From positions 77,806,891 to 77,870,890 of the forward strand of contig OZ023270.1 of NCBI GenBank assembly GCA_964006375.1: a stretch of 64,000 nt of DNA, read 5' to 3'. Source of the stretch: Tillus elongatus. Its lineage: Eukaryota; Arthropoda; Insecta; Coleoptera; Cleridae. Positions 24,757-37,116 of this stretch are shown one piece after another. The notes beneath the pieces were generated by a model. The model had not been told where the DNA came from. It did no database searches and was given only the letters and a program-made list of their open reading frames with translations. Position 1 is the first letter of the stretch, and every line of letters begins with the position of its first letter. The translations under genes were made by a program, and so were the position numbers.

Positions 24757-25135
24757 TCATGCTTTGTTTAACGTGGGTTTATCTAGGCTCAATAATAGGG
24801 ATGCAGTAAGTTTAGCAGCTTGATTCACGCTTTCATCCAGCAACCGCTGTAATGGGGCCCTTTGCTCTCTATACTTGGGACATGAAAAAATAATAAGATT
24901 TTGTTCTCCATACTCATTTTGTCGGTATTTACAGCACGGACTTTCAATAACCACTATTTTATGTAGATGTGCTGGATATCTTCTATGCGTAGATTTAATG
25001 CGTGTCATTGTGGTAGTGTAAAGTCTGCTGGGAGAATATATTTTTTCTTGAAGTGGGAGCTTTGTGTCAATTACGGTGTAATGATTTGCAGAATGATTTC
25101 TAAAATTCTGGTATGTTAGTAACTTTGTATGTCCA
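24757..25135 (-). pseudogene. LINE C-terminal Cys-His fragment
   Basis: Minus strand frame 24757-25008 (83 codons) reads IESPCCKYRQNEYGEQNLIIFSCP and KYREQRAPLQRLLDE, the Cys-Cys...Cys-Pro pattern seen at the end of many jockey/I-type LINE proteins (C-x-C...H...C). Weak coding similarity continues upstream to about 25135. This is a different family from L1A. Confidence 0.55.
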
Positions 25136-25139
25136 CTTT

Positions 25140-25240
25140 TTTAATTGATACCGTCCAAAAAGGACACTGAAGTTGTTTTTTATTCTTTCTCATTATCACA
25201 CGTGAAACGCCTTAAGTTCCTAATTTTTTAATGTGTTGTA
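25140..25240 (+). repeat. Possible MLE-2-type solo terminal repeat fragment
   Basis: TTAATTGATACCGTCCAAAA...TTCTTTCTCATTATCACACG matches part of 36835-36910, which in turn resembles the MLE-2 terminal repeat. Short and diverged. Confidence 0.3.
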
Positions 25241-25270
25241 GCGAAGTTCGCCTATCAAAAAAAAAAAAAA

Positions 25271-25992
<722 letters not shown>

Positions 25993-26067
25993 CAGAAAGA
26001 TTTCCGCGGTCTTTAATATGAGACATGCTTGGTTCTCGGGTTAAACCGCGTCCAGAATTTATGGAAC

Positions 26068-26107
26068 TCGACGTTTCGGCTCCTGTTTTGGAGCCATTTT
26101 CAAGAGG
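26068..26107 (-). ncRNA. Hammerhead-like core, degraded
   Basis: Minus strand: CTTGAAAAT, perfect stem GGCTCC/GGAGCC with loop AAAACA, then GAAACGTCG. The helix II stem and GAAA are kept. CUGANGA is altered and no UH cleavage site is well placed. Confidence 0.3.
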
Positions 26108-26108
26108 T

Positions 26109-26340
26109 AAAGGAAATATGTAAGGACACTCTAAGGCCTCAATCTGCCTACTCCTCAGAGTGGTGGACAAAGGTGGGTAAAGGAAATATGTAAGGACACT
26201 CTAAGGCCTCAATCTGCCTACTCCTTAGAGTGATGGACAAAGGTGGGTAAAGGAAATATGTAAGGACACTCTAAGGCCTCAATCTGCCTACTCCTTAGAG
26301 TGGTGGACAAAGGTAGGTAAAGGAAATATGTAAGAGAGAT
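26109..26340. repeat. 70-bp tandem repeat, 3 full copies plus partial
   Basis: AAAGGAAATATGTAAGGACA starts at 26109, 26179, 26249 and 26319, exactly 70 bp apart. Copies are nearly identical (G/A and C/T single changes). The unit includes CTCAATCTGCCTACTCCTTA. A reversed copy of that part occurs at 26464-26515. Confidence 0.95.
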
Positions 26341-26511
26341 CTCTCTGAGGCCTAGGGTTGAACACACTGAGACCTCACAGACGATCTCCGGCGAGATTTG
26401 GGGAGTAGGCAGATTGAGGCCCCGTAATCGAGCTACAACAACCCAACCTACCTTTATCCACCGATCTAAGGAGTAGGCAGATTGAGGCCTTAGAGTGTCC
26501 TTACATATTTC

Positions 26512-26515
<4 letters not shown>

Positions 26516-26591
<76 letters not shown>

Positions 26592-26720
26592 AAATTGAAA
26601 CTGATCCCGGATATGGGTTCTAGGGGTCCTAGTTCGCGCTCATTTGAAATTTTTTTTGCAAAGTCTCACCATCGATACCTTTCTATTAGTGAATTTTTTT
26701 CAATAAAAATTCACTAAAAT
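26516..26720 (+). repeat. Family H (TA)n and end B half
   Basis: (TA)n 26516-26583, TGATCCCGGATATGGGTTC, GCGCTCATTTGAAA, ACCATCGATACCTTTCTATT and end B ending ATTCACTAAAAT. It is the likely other half of 25717-25988. Confidence 0.8.
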
Positions 26721-26794
26721 GTCTTTTATTTACCGAAATTTTTGCAATAAATTTTAAAACCAACCAGGATTTTCGAATAGAGAATGAAGAGATA

Positions 26795-26965
26795 TTTCAA
26801 ATGGGGTATCACAAGCTCCTACTTCCTATTTGAATATTTGGGGGTTCCAACTGTCACTCGAAGGGGGTTTAATGTAGGGGTGAAGTTTTCACGTTGCAGG
26901 ATGTCATTTCTTAATCTAAAATCAACGTGTTTCAGGATTTTTTTTTAAATAAATATGCAGAATAA
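26795..26965 (+). repeat. Solo terminal repeat related to MLE-2
   Basis: CCTATTTGAATATTTGG, CACTCGAAGGGGG and AAAATCAACGTGTTTCAGG followed by a T run parallel the MLE-2 right end (CCTATTTGAAATATAAGGG ... ACGTATTTCAGCGTTTC). A second copy is at 36910-37060. No transposase lies nearby. Confidence 0.45.
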
Positions 26966-27400
26966 TTGAGATACTGATTGTATTCCACTTGGATGTTCCA
27001 CATTCTATATTTGTTTCCAAGCTTCCAATACATCGCATGACTATATTACATAAAAACAGTACCCCCTATACATTTTACTTCTAACTGCAAGCACCAAAGC
27101 AGAGCGTAGACAATACTCTGTGTGACCGGAGTGCACCAAACGCACAGATAGAGGAGCGACTATCATCAGGGAGAGTGGCATGCTCTTATTTCTGCAGGAC
27201 TGCTGCTCCCTGCTCCTGCTTGTGCTGCATACTTAGCGTGGTTTCCGGCTACTATCAATTGTCCTGTTGACTCTGCACTGATCGGCCGTTTAGGGGTTGC
27301 ACGGAGGGTGATTCCTCATTCAGCTGAGATCCTAGCTCAATTCTTTCTCTCTGATGTAATAGTCATTCTATGAACACTGTCCATTCGTACTGTTCTTTTA
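26966..27400. other. No gene recognised
   Basis: Moderately G+C-rich stretch (27080-27360) without an open frame of note. I cannot assign it to a repeat seen elsewhere in the window. Confidence 0.3.
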
Positions 27401-27440
27401 AGCGAATTTTTGTAGAAAAAATTCTCTATTAAAACCTCAC
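27401..27440 (-). repeat. Family H end B fragment
   Basis: AGCGAATTTTTGTAGAAAAA then ATTCTCTATTAAAACCTCAC is a degraded reversed end B. Nothing of the rest of the unit follows. Confidence 0.5.
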
Positions 27441-27611
27441 GGTTTTCAAATTTAATAAAGTTTATATAAATGAGTAAATATTAGAGCCTCCTCTTTATGC
27501 ATATGTATATGTGATTGACAGTTGCCTTAATTTAGAGGTAATCACTTAGAAGTGTGCTAACACGATAATATTTCGGATCGATATCATGGATATCTTAAAT
27601 TCAGGTTATAC

Positions 27612-27677
<66 letters not shown>

Positions 27678-27795
27678 ACGGGCCTGGATTTTAGGTTCTA
27701 AAGGGCCTAATTCGCGCTGATTTAAAGAAAATTTAGCAAAGTTTCACCATCGATACCTCTCTTGTTAGTAATTTTTTTAATATAAATTTACTACT
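27612..27795 (+). repeat. Family H (TA)n and end B half
   Basis: (TA)n 27612-27671, then GGGCCTGGATTTTAGGTTC, CGCGCTGATTTAAAG, ACCATCGATACCTCTCTTG and a palindrome to about 27793. It shares the CATCGATACCTCTCT variant of end B with 4200 and 49250. Confidence 0.75.
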
Positions 27796-28030
27796 TATAG
27801 GTTACACAAGAAAAAATAAAAATCGTATAAATACTTACATATAAAGCGACTTTTAATACTAAACTTTCAAAAAGCTATATAATAAACATTTACAAAGTTT
27901 TGATGTTAAAATAGATCAAATCGACCTTTTAACTGGCTCGCAAACAACCTTTGAAGAGCTCATTCTACAGTAATTCGGCAAGATAAAATTCTGATATGGC
28001 TCTTTCAGAAAACAAAAGTTGTGGAAATCA

Positions 28031-28091
28031 TTTGTTAGTGAATTTTTGTTAATTCACTAATGAGGAGATCGAGACATTTGAATTTTTTAAA

Positions 28092-28186
<95 letters not shown>

Positions 28187-28730
28187 GTATGTATATATGT
28201 ATCACACCGATAACTCAAAAAATAATAGGCTGATTTAGATCAACTTTGGTGAGTACCTTCCTTTTGTAAGTGGCTTAAATAGGTTCTTTAGTCGGGAAAA
28301 TCTGCCGAGTTTTTCCCGGAAAATGTTATGTTTCTTTCGGAAAATTTTTATATCTCCGTAAATAACAAAGTTATGGCAACCAAATTTGGTAGACAGATGT
28401 ATGTCATAAAAGCTAAACCACGTACAAAAATCTAAATCTGTGAGTTAAAAGACAAAAAGTTATAGGCATTTGAAGAAGAAAAATTAGGATTTTTCTTTTA
28501 AAACGTCAAACTGGGAGTTGAAACGTCAAAAGTGGCAACATTTAGTTAAAAAACCTGTGACGAATATGGGTTTCGTGGAAAAAATCTCGCAGAAAAAGTG
28601 TTCTGTAAACACTTAAGTTTCAGCTTCAACCGTCATTGTCCTTCATATTACCAAAGTGTTTCCAGAAAACTCAATTCAAATAGATCTTTTCTCTGATGCT
28701 TTGGCAGTAGTTTTGGTTTTTTATTTTATT
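28031..28730 (-). repeat. Family H long-type copy, reversed, truncated by a LINE
   Basis: End B TTAGTGAATTTTTGTTAATT then ATGAGGAGATC, (TA)n 28096-28173, (GTAT)n 28174-28200, CACACCGATAACTCAAAAAA, the AACCAAATTTGG module and the AAAACGTCAAAC stretch. At about 28730 it abuts the 3' end of LINE L1A copy 2, so end A is missing. Confidence 0.75.
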
Positions 28731-28732
28731 TC

Positions 28733-29508
28733 AACAACACACCACGAGGGCTCACAGCCTAAATACTATCGTACCGTGGGTGTCGACAAGGAGAAAATAG
28801 GCAACTTGTTAATTCTGGACTTGAAAGTTTGTAGGTTCGGAGGAGAAGGGAAAACCTGTGCCGGCAAGGAATTCCACAACTTGGAAGTCCTCGGGACAAA
28901 AGAGCGGGCATAACAAGATGGTCTATGTGTGGTGATCTGGACAGTAAAAGGGTGCATTCGCTCTGTTCCCCTGGTAGATCTGTTGGGAGTAGCAGGTGGA
29001 AGAACTATGGAAGAAAACTACTCTAAGCAGTGCCCGTGTAGATATTTATAAAATAGAGAGAGAGGTCACCAACGGCACTTCGGTGGGCAAGAGATGGCAG
29101 CCTTTGGATGAGGGTAGGGTCATCGATGAGATGTACAGCTCTCTTCTGAATGGAGTCCAGGATAGTGAGTGACAGCGGCACCCTAGATGTGGGAGCAATG
29201 TTCAAAGTTTGGCCTTATTTGTGAAGCATATAAGGTATAGAGATTAGCTGGTGAAAAGTATTTGCGAGCCCCAAAAAGGAAACCTAATTTGTTAGCAGCC
29301 GCTTCTGCAATTGATGTGACATGTTGGTGCCAATTGCGATTTCGATCCACAGAAATGCCAACAAGTGAAAAGGACTCATTACTTTGAATAACTTGGTTGC
29401 TCATTGTGATGGGTCCAGGGCTGGTGTATGTCTTATGAATAAGAAAGCAAGACTGAGATTTGGTGGGGTTGAATTGTACAATATTTCTACTTCCCCAGTC
29501 TAATATTT
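28733..29508 (-). pseudogene. LINE family L1A copy 2, 5'-truncated
   Basis: Minus strand. The 3' end TTCAACAACACACC (reversed) is at 28731-28744. The C-terminal part of the reverse transcriptase protein is spread over several frames: SNQVIQSNESFSLVGISVD, GFLFGARKYFSPANLY, LTILDSIQKRAVHLI, ERMHPFTVQIT-type end. The 5' truncation near 29508 is typical of LINE target-primed insertion. Confidence 0.85.
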
Positions 29509-30409
29509 AGCTAGATGGTAAGGAAAAAGGGTGCTCCTATATTATATTTGATAAACAGAAAAACGTGGGTCACTGCTTATTGCACAATCTTATCAAAAAT
29601 TGTCGCAATGGTGTGGAAGTTTGAACAGTATTAGAGTTAAAAGACAAATTCGCGTTTTCTTACAATAACTCGAAAGTGATTATAGTTTGTCTTGCTTTTT
29701 AAATGACATTGTAGTGGAACGAAAATTTGCTAAATCTTTCCCCATTCAACTGATCTTCTTAGGTTTTACGATTTCTACGATGGCAGTGGTGAATGCCGAA
29801 TTTGGCACACGCTGTAGTTGTACATCTTATTTAGTGAAAATATTGGGATTTGAAAAAAAATTCCTTCCGCTAAAAACATGTTTTAAAAAAACTGTTCCTA
29901 TTCTCTGTGTTGCACTAACGCCAGCCAAATAGCTATATCATGACTTGCTGTGAGGAAGGGAAACAATCGACAATCACACAGCATCACGCAGAGGGAGCAG
30001 TCTTTACGTTCAGTTGAGAGATTTGCATCAGTAAGTTATCGCAGTGTGCTGTGGACATTAACTGGATGAAAAGGATGCTATACGAGCTGTTGCTGTTTAG
30101 AGGGTTAATGAAATTGGGGAAGATCACCCGTTCCTTCAGAGCAGCGCGCACACAAAACTGCTCTGGTCGCATCAGGCAGATGTGTCAATTAGACTGTGGG
30201 GTAGAGTTTAGATTGAATTAAAACATTTTAATTTGAGTTGTGGGCCATTCTGGTTGCGCTTAATTGTTTGGTATGGTGAAATTCTTATCAAGTTAACTGC
30301 ATATTTTAGGTTTGAATTACTATAAACTAAATCTGTTAAATGTTTTTTAAGGAAATACATCGAATTTAGTAGTAGAAACTATCATTATAGTAACTTTATT
30401 GTTTAAACA
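29509..30409. other. No gene recognised
   Basis: Sequence of more balanced composition than its neighbours. Frames at 29687-29932 (81 codons) and 29984-30172 (minus) have no recognisable domain. No repeat partner in the window. Confidence 0.3.
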
Positions 30410-30762
30410 AGGTTCGGGACGCAGCAAATGCGTTATGGTAGAGAATTTTCATAAAAATGTTTTTAATAGCAAATGCGAGCAGGCATCAATTTGATTACCG
30501 GTATAGCCTATGTAGTAGAAACAATGTACTATATTTTATCAAAATTACTTTTTGTTTGAAAATGTACAAAAATTTTCCGAAAATAAACATAAATGTTGGT
30601 TTCCTAGCCAACAAACCTTACGTTAATAGCAAATCGAGTTATTGAAATTTGAAGGATTTAATGAAAATTCCTGGCTAACGAACTTATCCAAGCCAGTTGC
30701 AAAAGAAAGGTACTCACCAAATTTAATCAAAATCGGTCCATTCTTTTTTGAGTTATCGGTGT

Positions 30763-30828
<66 letters not shown>

Positions 30829-31632
30829 CACAGATCTCCTCATTAGAAAATTATTTTTTTTTAATTTGCTAATACTGTATTTTATCAAAATTACTTATTG
30901 TTTGAAAACATACAAAATTTTTCCGAAAATAAAGTTAAATGTGGCTTTCCTAACCAACAAAGCTTATGTTAATAGCAAATTGAGTTATTGAAATTTGAAT
31001 GATTTAATGAAAATTCGCTACCAAAACGCACTTACTGCGTCCAGATTTTTTCTTATAAACATGCATCACATTTCGTTAAAAAAATGCAAAAATGCATTAA
31101 CGAATTAGTTCTACGAAAATAAGCTAAAAATTATAGACCGTTAAACCATAAACTTAACTAAACCTACAGCGAAAGCATCAACTTAACTAAACCGACAGCC
31201 AAAGCATCAGAGAAATGGTCTATTTGAAATAAATTTTCTGTAAGCATTTAAGTAAAATGAAGGGCAATGACGGTTGAATCTGAAACCTAAGAGTTCGCAG
31301 AACACTCTTCTTGCAACATTTTCTTTTTACAATCCGTATTTGTTTCACGTTATTTGCCTAAACATTGCCAATTTTGACGTTTTAAATTGCGAGGACAACT
31401 CCAAGATTTGTTTCTTTAACTGTCCATAACTTTTTGTCTTTAAAGCTAGAGACCTAAATTTTGGTACAGGGTTTTATAATACAAACACGCGTACCAAATT
31501 TGGTTGCCCTTACTTTGTCATTTCCGGAGATATAATTTTTTTTATAAAGAAAACACAAATATAAAAAAATATATAAAAAACACAGTATATATAAACACAG
31601 ATCTCCAAATTAGCGATTTTTTTTAATTCGCT
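30410..31632 (+). repeat. Family H long composite copy
   Basis: End A TTCGGGACGCAGCAAATGCG at 30413. The A module leads directly into CTGGCTAACGAACTTATCC and (TA)n 30765-30824, then the short end B ACACAGATCTCCTCATTAG. It continues with a second A-type module ending in reversed end A (ACGCACTTACTGCGTCCAG at about 31034) and further long-form modules, to ACACAGATCTCCAAATTAGC and a weak palindrome at about 31605-31630. Probably two overlapping insertions. Confidence 0.65.
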
Positions 31633-33079
31633 AAAAAGTGCAAACATTGCCCAAACATAAACCCAAAAATTTCCCGCAAATGACTTCCCTGGCCAACGAA
31701 TCTATCCAAGCAATTCACACAAAAACTACACTTACCAAGATATAATTATTCACATAAAGTATTTCGATAAAAAAAACATACATGAAAATTTGTAAACAAT
31801 AAGTAGCAAAGATTGACTAAGTAACGTTACATAATGATTTTATGATAATCTGTGTACACAAATTTAAAAAAAAGTTTTTTCGCGAAAATTTTATAAATAA
31901 TTTTTTTCCACAAAGATTAGAAAACAATTTTTAGACGTTATTTCGCAAATATGTTTTGAACAAAAGCTTATAAAATTATCAATTAATAGCATTACAAAAA
32001 AAAATGACGAAAAATTGCGAAAACACTGAAAAAAATTCTGGGAAAAGCTGACTAGAGATTTTCCTTAAGAAAATTTGCTGAAAAAAGACGTAATCTGTGA
32101 ATAAAAATTGAAATAAAAAAAGGAAACGTAAACCAGTAGAATTATATACAGGTGTCTCGCGGTGACGGCTCATTACAATTATTTCAGAAAGTACTTCGAC
32201 TTGAATTTTGAAAACTTGGGCAAGAGTGTTTTCGAGTATGGCCCACTTAAGTAAAATAATGGCATCGACGTATCACTTACGGTTATACCGGAAGTCGAAG
32301 TCATCTTCGTCATTTTAAATAAAACTCCCCATATGTTATTGCATTTTTAGATTCTTCGTAACGTTTTAGGTGGACTTTCATGAAGTTTTCATATTTCTAA
32401 AGCTAACTGTTTTCAAGATATTTAATTTTTTCCAAAAAAAGTTAGAGAAACAGTAACTAATTTAAAACCATGTGTATTTTACAGCCAAAAAGATAGAGCG
32501 GCAATATTTCCAGGAAGAGTAGCTGGATCTTCAAGATTCCCATCTCTGCTTTCAAAGTGACTTAGTTGCATACTGGCTGATAGAAATTTAATGCCGAGTT
32601 TGGCTAAATTCAAGCCTTCATAAGTAGGTTTTCTCAAATGGATCACCTGTATGTTTTTCCATATTCTGCTAAAAAAGGGATTCCCTTTCGAACGATAGAA
32701 GGTTATGTATACCTATCTGTTCAACTTTTAAAGTTATCTACTTGTTTTTGTGTAACCAACTAAAATTATGGAATTTCTAACGAGGATGGCTGTGAGTTCT
32801 TACCATAACTTCACAACTCTCATCAGTCATTCAGTCATCAGTTCTTCGTTGTTTGTTTCCCTGAAGTGCCAGTTTAATTTAGCGTTTATAAGAAATGGAA
32901 CATAATACATATTCAAATGCTAATATTTTAAATTAATTATTTATTCACAGACGTTGTAATGGGATTATATACGGAGCATGTACAGTGTTTTACATAACCA
33001 GAGGCTTTCCTGGTATTAAGAGAAGAGAGCATCTTTCGTACCTTTTTAATTTTGAAAATGATATCCATCATTTTATGCA
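31633..33079. other. No gene recognised
   Basis: Starts with a family H-like module (CCTGGCCAACGAATCTATCC at about 31689). ATACAGGTGTCTCGCGGTG at 32149 and AAATAAAACTCCCCATATG at 32322 resemble Tc1/mariner terminal sequence. The remainder, including 32480-32760, shows no convincing frame. Confidence 0.3.
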
Positions 33080-34080
33080 CGAGATTGGGGACTGTTGGTG
33101 GTTAAACATTTGGAGGTGGGTTAAGAGTATAATTACCGGCGAATAACGAGGAAAAAAGTTTAGCCTTGTCCTGGGCGGTAAAACCAATTTCATCCCCTGA
33201 AACAAGAGGTGGGAACGTGCGCTTGCAGGAATTATTCCCAATAGATTTTGCAAGAGTCCAGAAGGGTTTGCTGCCGTTGGAGCTTGAGAGCTTGTTTTTG
33301 TGTGGTTATTAAACGAGTTTTTTCCTCAGAAAAAAATGCGGACATAGCGGTTTATTGCGTCGTTAAATGCTTAACGGTTTTCTTGACTTGGATTGTGTAG
33401 AAGCGTTTTGTGAGCTTGGACCTTTTCAAGTCTGGCCTTGTCACAGGATTTAGAGAATCAGGGCTTTTGAGTGGCTGAAAAGGTTTTCTGTGTACGTGGA
33501 ATAAATAATTCCATGCCAGCTTGGATAATTACGTTTTGTGAGATATCAGAGGGGTCAGGATGAGAGAAGCAGGCAGACGCCCATGAAAATGAGGAAAAGT
33601 AATCCCGCATTTCGTCCCAGTTCGCGGAGTTGTAGTGCCAAACTATACGTGGGTGTGATGACTGTGTGACCTCGGGTTGCATTGCGCAGGAAGCAGTGAC
33701 CATGCCGTGGTCTGAGCGACCAAGGGGGGGCGTTGACTGATGTCTTATATCATTCAGGTTTTGTAGTAAGGAGGATATTCAAGGGATTTGCGCTGTGTTG
33801 GGATGCGAGGAAAGTAAGTAGGTTGCTGAACCATATTGGCTAAAGAATTTCTGACTGCGAAGGCCTCCGCTGCTCTCCCTTGTGGATCGGTTTTTGAAGA
33901 TCTTAGCCATTCCTTATTATGGACATTGAAGTCACCAATAATAGTGACATCGGAGTAAGGATATTGAGAAATCAGATCGTCGGCTTTTCAGAAAGGTAGT
34001 CGAAGAGCTGGACAAAGTTGGCAACCGGTAAATGCAACAGATGCAACAGGGTTGTCTGTCGAAAAAACTACACAAGCGAG
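33080..34080 (-). pseudogene. LINE family L1A copy 4, endonuclease and linker
   Basis: Minus strand. The endonuclease end includes DVTIIGDFNVHNKEWL (GDFN motif, about 33920-33960) and LGRSDHGMVTASCAM (SDH motif, about 33690-33725). The linker to the reverse transcriptase follows (ANWDEMRDYFSSFSWASACF in frame 33458-33703). Apurinic-type endonuclease nicks the insertion site in LINEs of this type. Frameshifts are present, and the reverse transcriptase is missing on the 3' side. I assign it to L1A from its type and proximity; overlap with copies 1-3 is too small to prove it. Confidence 0.65.
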
Positions 34081-34407
34081 TTTTTGAGTATTTAAAATTA
34101 TCTTTTTAAAAAACGCTAGGAGAGGTTGTTTTTGTTCACCACCCTAAGCGGGTAGCTAACCGCTCTAAATTTTTAAATAGTAAGCGGGGTCAAGTGACAC
34201 GTCGTTGGAGAGGCTACTCACTTTTTTATCAAGCTGTGTATTCGGTATTAAAAATGCTTAAGGATACAAATTAAAATTAAAGTTGAAAAGTATAACCTAA
34301 AGCATTTATAACATTGCAAAAAATAAAAGTTTAGTGGTTATAGGGCTGATTATCTCAGGGGCTATTTAAAAATGCATGCTTTTAACATCTTAGCAGTGTC
34401 CTAACCG
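34081..34407. other. Probable MLE-4 terminal region
   Basis: CACCACCCTAAGCGGGTAGC and CTAACCGCTCTAAATTTTT at 34138-34180, then AGTGACACGTCGTTGG, have the look of a mariner-type terminal repeat on the 3' side of the MLE-4 transposase. No inverted partner was identified near 35300. Confidence 0.35.
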
Positions 34408-35300
34408 TTAATAAAGATGTATTTTAACGCTAATCAATATCTGAGGCGTGACCGACCTAATCGCAAGTGTTATTCTTCTCCTTAAATCAGTTAAATCACG
34501 TGGTTTAGTTGTGTATATCATACTTTTCTCATATTTCCATAAAAATAAATCTAATAGCGTAAGATCGGGTGATGGGGCTGGCCATTCTAACGCCTTCCTA
34601 TCCACCGATTTGAAAATATTATGTCCAGGTATTGCCGGACATTGATTTGGCAATGTACTGGTTCTCTATTCTGCTGGAACCATATCACATCTGCAGAAGC
34701 TTGTGGATTTACTCGTTCACGATACAAGTTTGCCAAATTTGATACAATATTATTTTGGAGCAGTGCTATATAATTATGTCCATTCAAATTGCCATCAATG
34801 AACAAGCGATCAATGACATGGTTTTCAACTATTACCCAAACATTAAGCTTTTCAGGGTATTGCGTATATTTTTGCTCATCCAATGTGGATTTGCTTTAGA
34901 CCAGTAGCGACAATTTTGACGATTATCAGAAAACAAAATATATTCTAGTTGGATAACATTGTTATCTAACATTTCTATGATTTATTTAAAAATAGACGTT
35001 CTCCTATCAAAATCGTCTTACATGAGCTCCTGAGTTGTACCAATTTATAGGGATACATTTTCTTTTCTTTTAATATTCGAATAATCGATGAAACGGCCAA
35101 TGTTGTGGCTGCCAGTCGACTCAAGGTATGTAGGTTTTTCTCAAACTCAAGAAATACATCAAATTTCGTATCATTACTTGGTACATTATAATGTTTTTGT
35201 GTATCTGCCTTAGATGTCCAAGCTCGCGAAATTGCTTTTTAATTTTACTAATTGGTCCTTGGGATATAGGCGACAAACCGGAAAATTTTTTGGTTCAACT
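34408..35300 (-). pseudogene. MLE-4 mariner-like transposase remnant
   Basis: Minus strand. Frame 34587-34883 reads ENHVIDRLFIDGNLNGHNYI and VIWFQQNREPVHCQINVRQY; frame 34408-34653 reads KALEWPAPSPDLTLLDLFLW. The second catalytic Asp (usually QQDG) is Asn here (QQNR). The third Asp is kept in SPDL. The two frames meet near 34600-34620, so a frameshift separates them. Upstream, up to about 35290, weak similarity to the helix-turn-helix region and the W-x-x-x-NP box (YWSKANPHW) remains. The closest relative in the window is MLE-2. Confidence 0.75.
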
Positions 35301-35370
35301 TCGATCTGTGATCGTGTTTTATCTCCGTAACCGTAAAAGAATTCTTATTTTATGCATTTTTTTTAAATTT

Positions 35371-36700
35371 CAACAACACACCACGAGGGCTTACAGCCTA
35401 AATACTATCGTACCGTGGGTGTTGACAAGGAGGAAAGAGGCAGCTTGTTAATTCTGGACTTGAAGGTTTGGAGGTTCGGAGGAGAAAAAAAAAACATGTG
35501 CCGGCAAGGAATTCCACAACTTGGAAGTCCTCGGGACAAAAGAGCGGGCATAACAAGATGTTCTAAGTCTGGTGACCTGGACAGTAAAAGGGTGCATTCG
35601 CTCTGTTCCCCTGGTAGATCTGTTGGGGGCAGCAGGTAGGGGAACTATGGAAGAAAGCTCCTCTGAGCAGTGCCCATGCAGATATCTATAAAAAAGACAG
35701 AGGTCACCAACGGCACGTCGGTGGGCAAGGAATGGCAGCCTTTGGGTGAGGGTAGGGTCACCAATGAGACGTATAGCTCTCTTTTGAATGGAGTCCAGGA
35801 TAGCGAGTGTAGAAGCGGCAGCGGCACCCCAGATGTGGGAGCAGTATTCGAGGTTTGGCCTTATTTGTGAAGTATATAAGGTATAGAGATTAGCTGGCGA
35901 AAAGTATTTGCGAGCCCGGAGGAGGAAACCTAATTTCTAAGTAGCCGCTTCTGCAATTGATGTGACATGTTGGTGCCAATTAAGATTTCGATCCACAGAA
36001 ATTCCAACAAAAGAAAAGGACTCATTACTTTGAATAACTTGGTTGTTCATTGTGATGGGTCTAGGGCTGGTGTATCTCTTGTGAGAAAGAAAGCAAGACT
36101 TAGTTTTGGTGGGGTTGAATTGTACAAGATTTCTACTTCCCCAGTCTAATATTTTTTGGAGACAGAACCCTCCATGAGTCTGCGATTCTCATCTAATTGG
36201 GATAAAGAGACAGGCTTAGAATATTGTATATTTGAATGGAGGGTGCTGTCGTCCGCGTAGCTGTGAACTGGGTTGGATGTGCTAGAGAGGAGGTCATTGA
36301 TATGGAGAAGAAACAATAGGGGCTAAAGCTGAACCTTGAGGAACTCCTGCATTAATTGGATACAGTTTAGGGGAATGGCCATCCACAACAACAGATATGC
36401 TCCTGTTGGAGAGGAAAGTTTTGGTGGTAGGCCATAGGCCGGAAGTTTATTAAGCAGCGCTCCGTGCCAGACCTGGTCGAATGCTTTGGATATGTCTAGA
36501 GCAACAATCTGGGATTCACCGTGTTGTTCCATAGACTTGTTCCAAGAATGGGTGACAAAGGAAAGGAGGTCGGCAGTCGATCTGCGCTGACGGAATCCAT
36601 GCTGCCTGTCGTGGATTAGACTGTGTTTTTCGAGAAATTTTAGTAATTCGGTGATTTATACTTTTCCATCACTTTAGAGACGACTGAAAGGAGAATCAGC
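35371..36700 (-). pseudogene. LINE family L1A copy 3, reverse transcriptase to 3' end
   Basis: Minus strand. The 3' end is at 35371. In order from the right: the GFRQRRSTADLLSFVTHS region near 36570-36600, frame 36323-36532 with ESQIVALDISKAFDQVWHGA and LLNKLPAYGLPPKL, the VPQGSA box near 36320-36340, YADD at about 36247-36258, then the C-terminal part to ERMHPFTVQVT. It is the longest copy of the family and keeps about 50 bases before YADD that copy 1 has lost. Frames are broken in several places. Confidence 0.85.
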
Positions 36701-36809
36701 CGTGGTTTTGAATCACAGTGAACAACTAACAGCTAGTATCATGCGGTTACAATCACACAGCAAATTACTGAGCCGTTTTAAACAAAATTAACATTTCCAA
36801 CTGTGAAGA

Positions 36810-37105
36810 ATCTTGATAACTCTTTGCGCGTTCCTTTTAATTGATACTGTTGAAAAATGATATTGAAATTGTTTTTGCTTTCTTTCTCGTTATCAATAAT
36901 AAAACGTGATTAGATGAGGTAGCACCAGCCCTTACTTCCTATTTAAAAATTTGCAACTGTCACTCGAAGGGGGTTGTATGTAGGTCTGACATTTTCACGT
37001 TGATGCATGTCATTTGAAATCTAAAATTGTCACGAGTCGTGATTTTTTATAAATATGCGCAATAATTATTGAGCCACTGAATTTACTACATTTGGCTGTT
37101 CCACA
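36810..37105 (+). repeat. Solo terminal repeat related to MLE-2
   Basis: CAACTGTGAAGAATCTTGAT, TTCTTTCTCGTTATC, CTTACTTCCTATTTAAAAAT and CACTCGAAGGGGG follow the order of the MLE-2 right terminal repeat (40810-41045). The part from 36910 is also repeated at 26795. No transposase lies between. Confidence 0.45.
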
Positions 37106-37116
37106 CTGTATAAAAT

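Larger units (their letters stand above)
25990..26515 (-). mobile_element. PLE-type insert with hammerhead-like hairpin and tandem repeats
   Basis: Inserted between two (TA)n blocks. On the minus strand it contains a motif like the pLTR motif of the other PLEs (26068-26107). A 70-bp tandem repeat (26109-26340) follows, and an inverted copy of the same unit lies at 26464-26515. No coding was found. The PLE assignment depends on the TGAAAAT-stem-GAAAC motif and is tentative. Confidence 0.45.

Noticed and set aside
26109..26340. CRISPR-like array
   Set aside because: Units are contiguous 70-bp tandem copies without unique spacers, in a eukaryotic transposon context.
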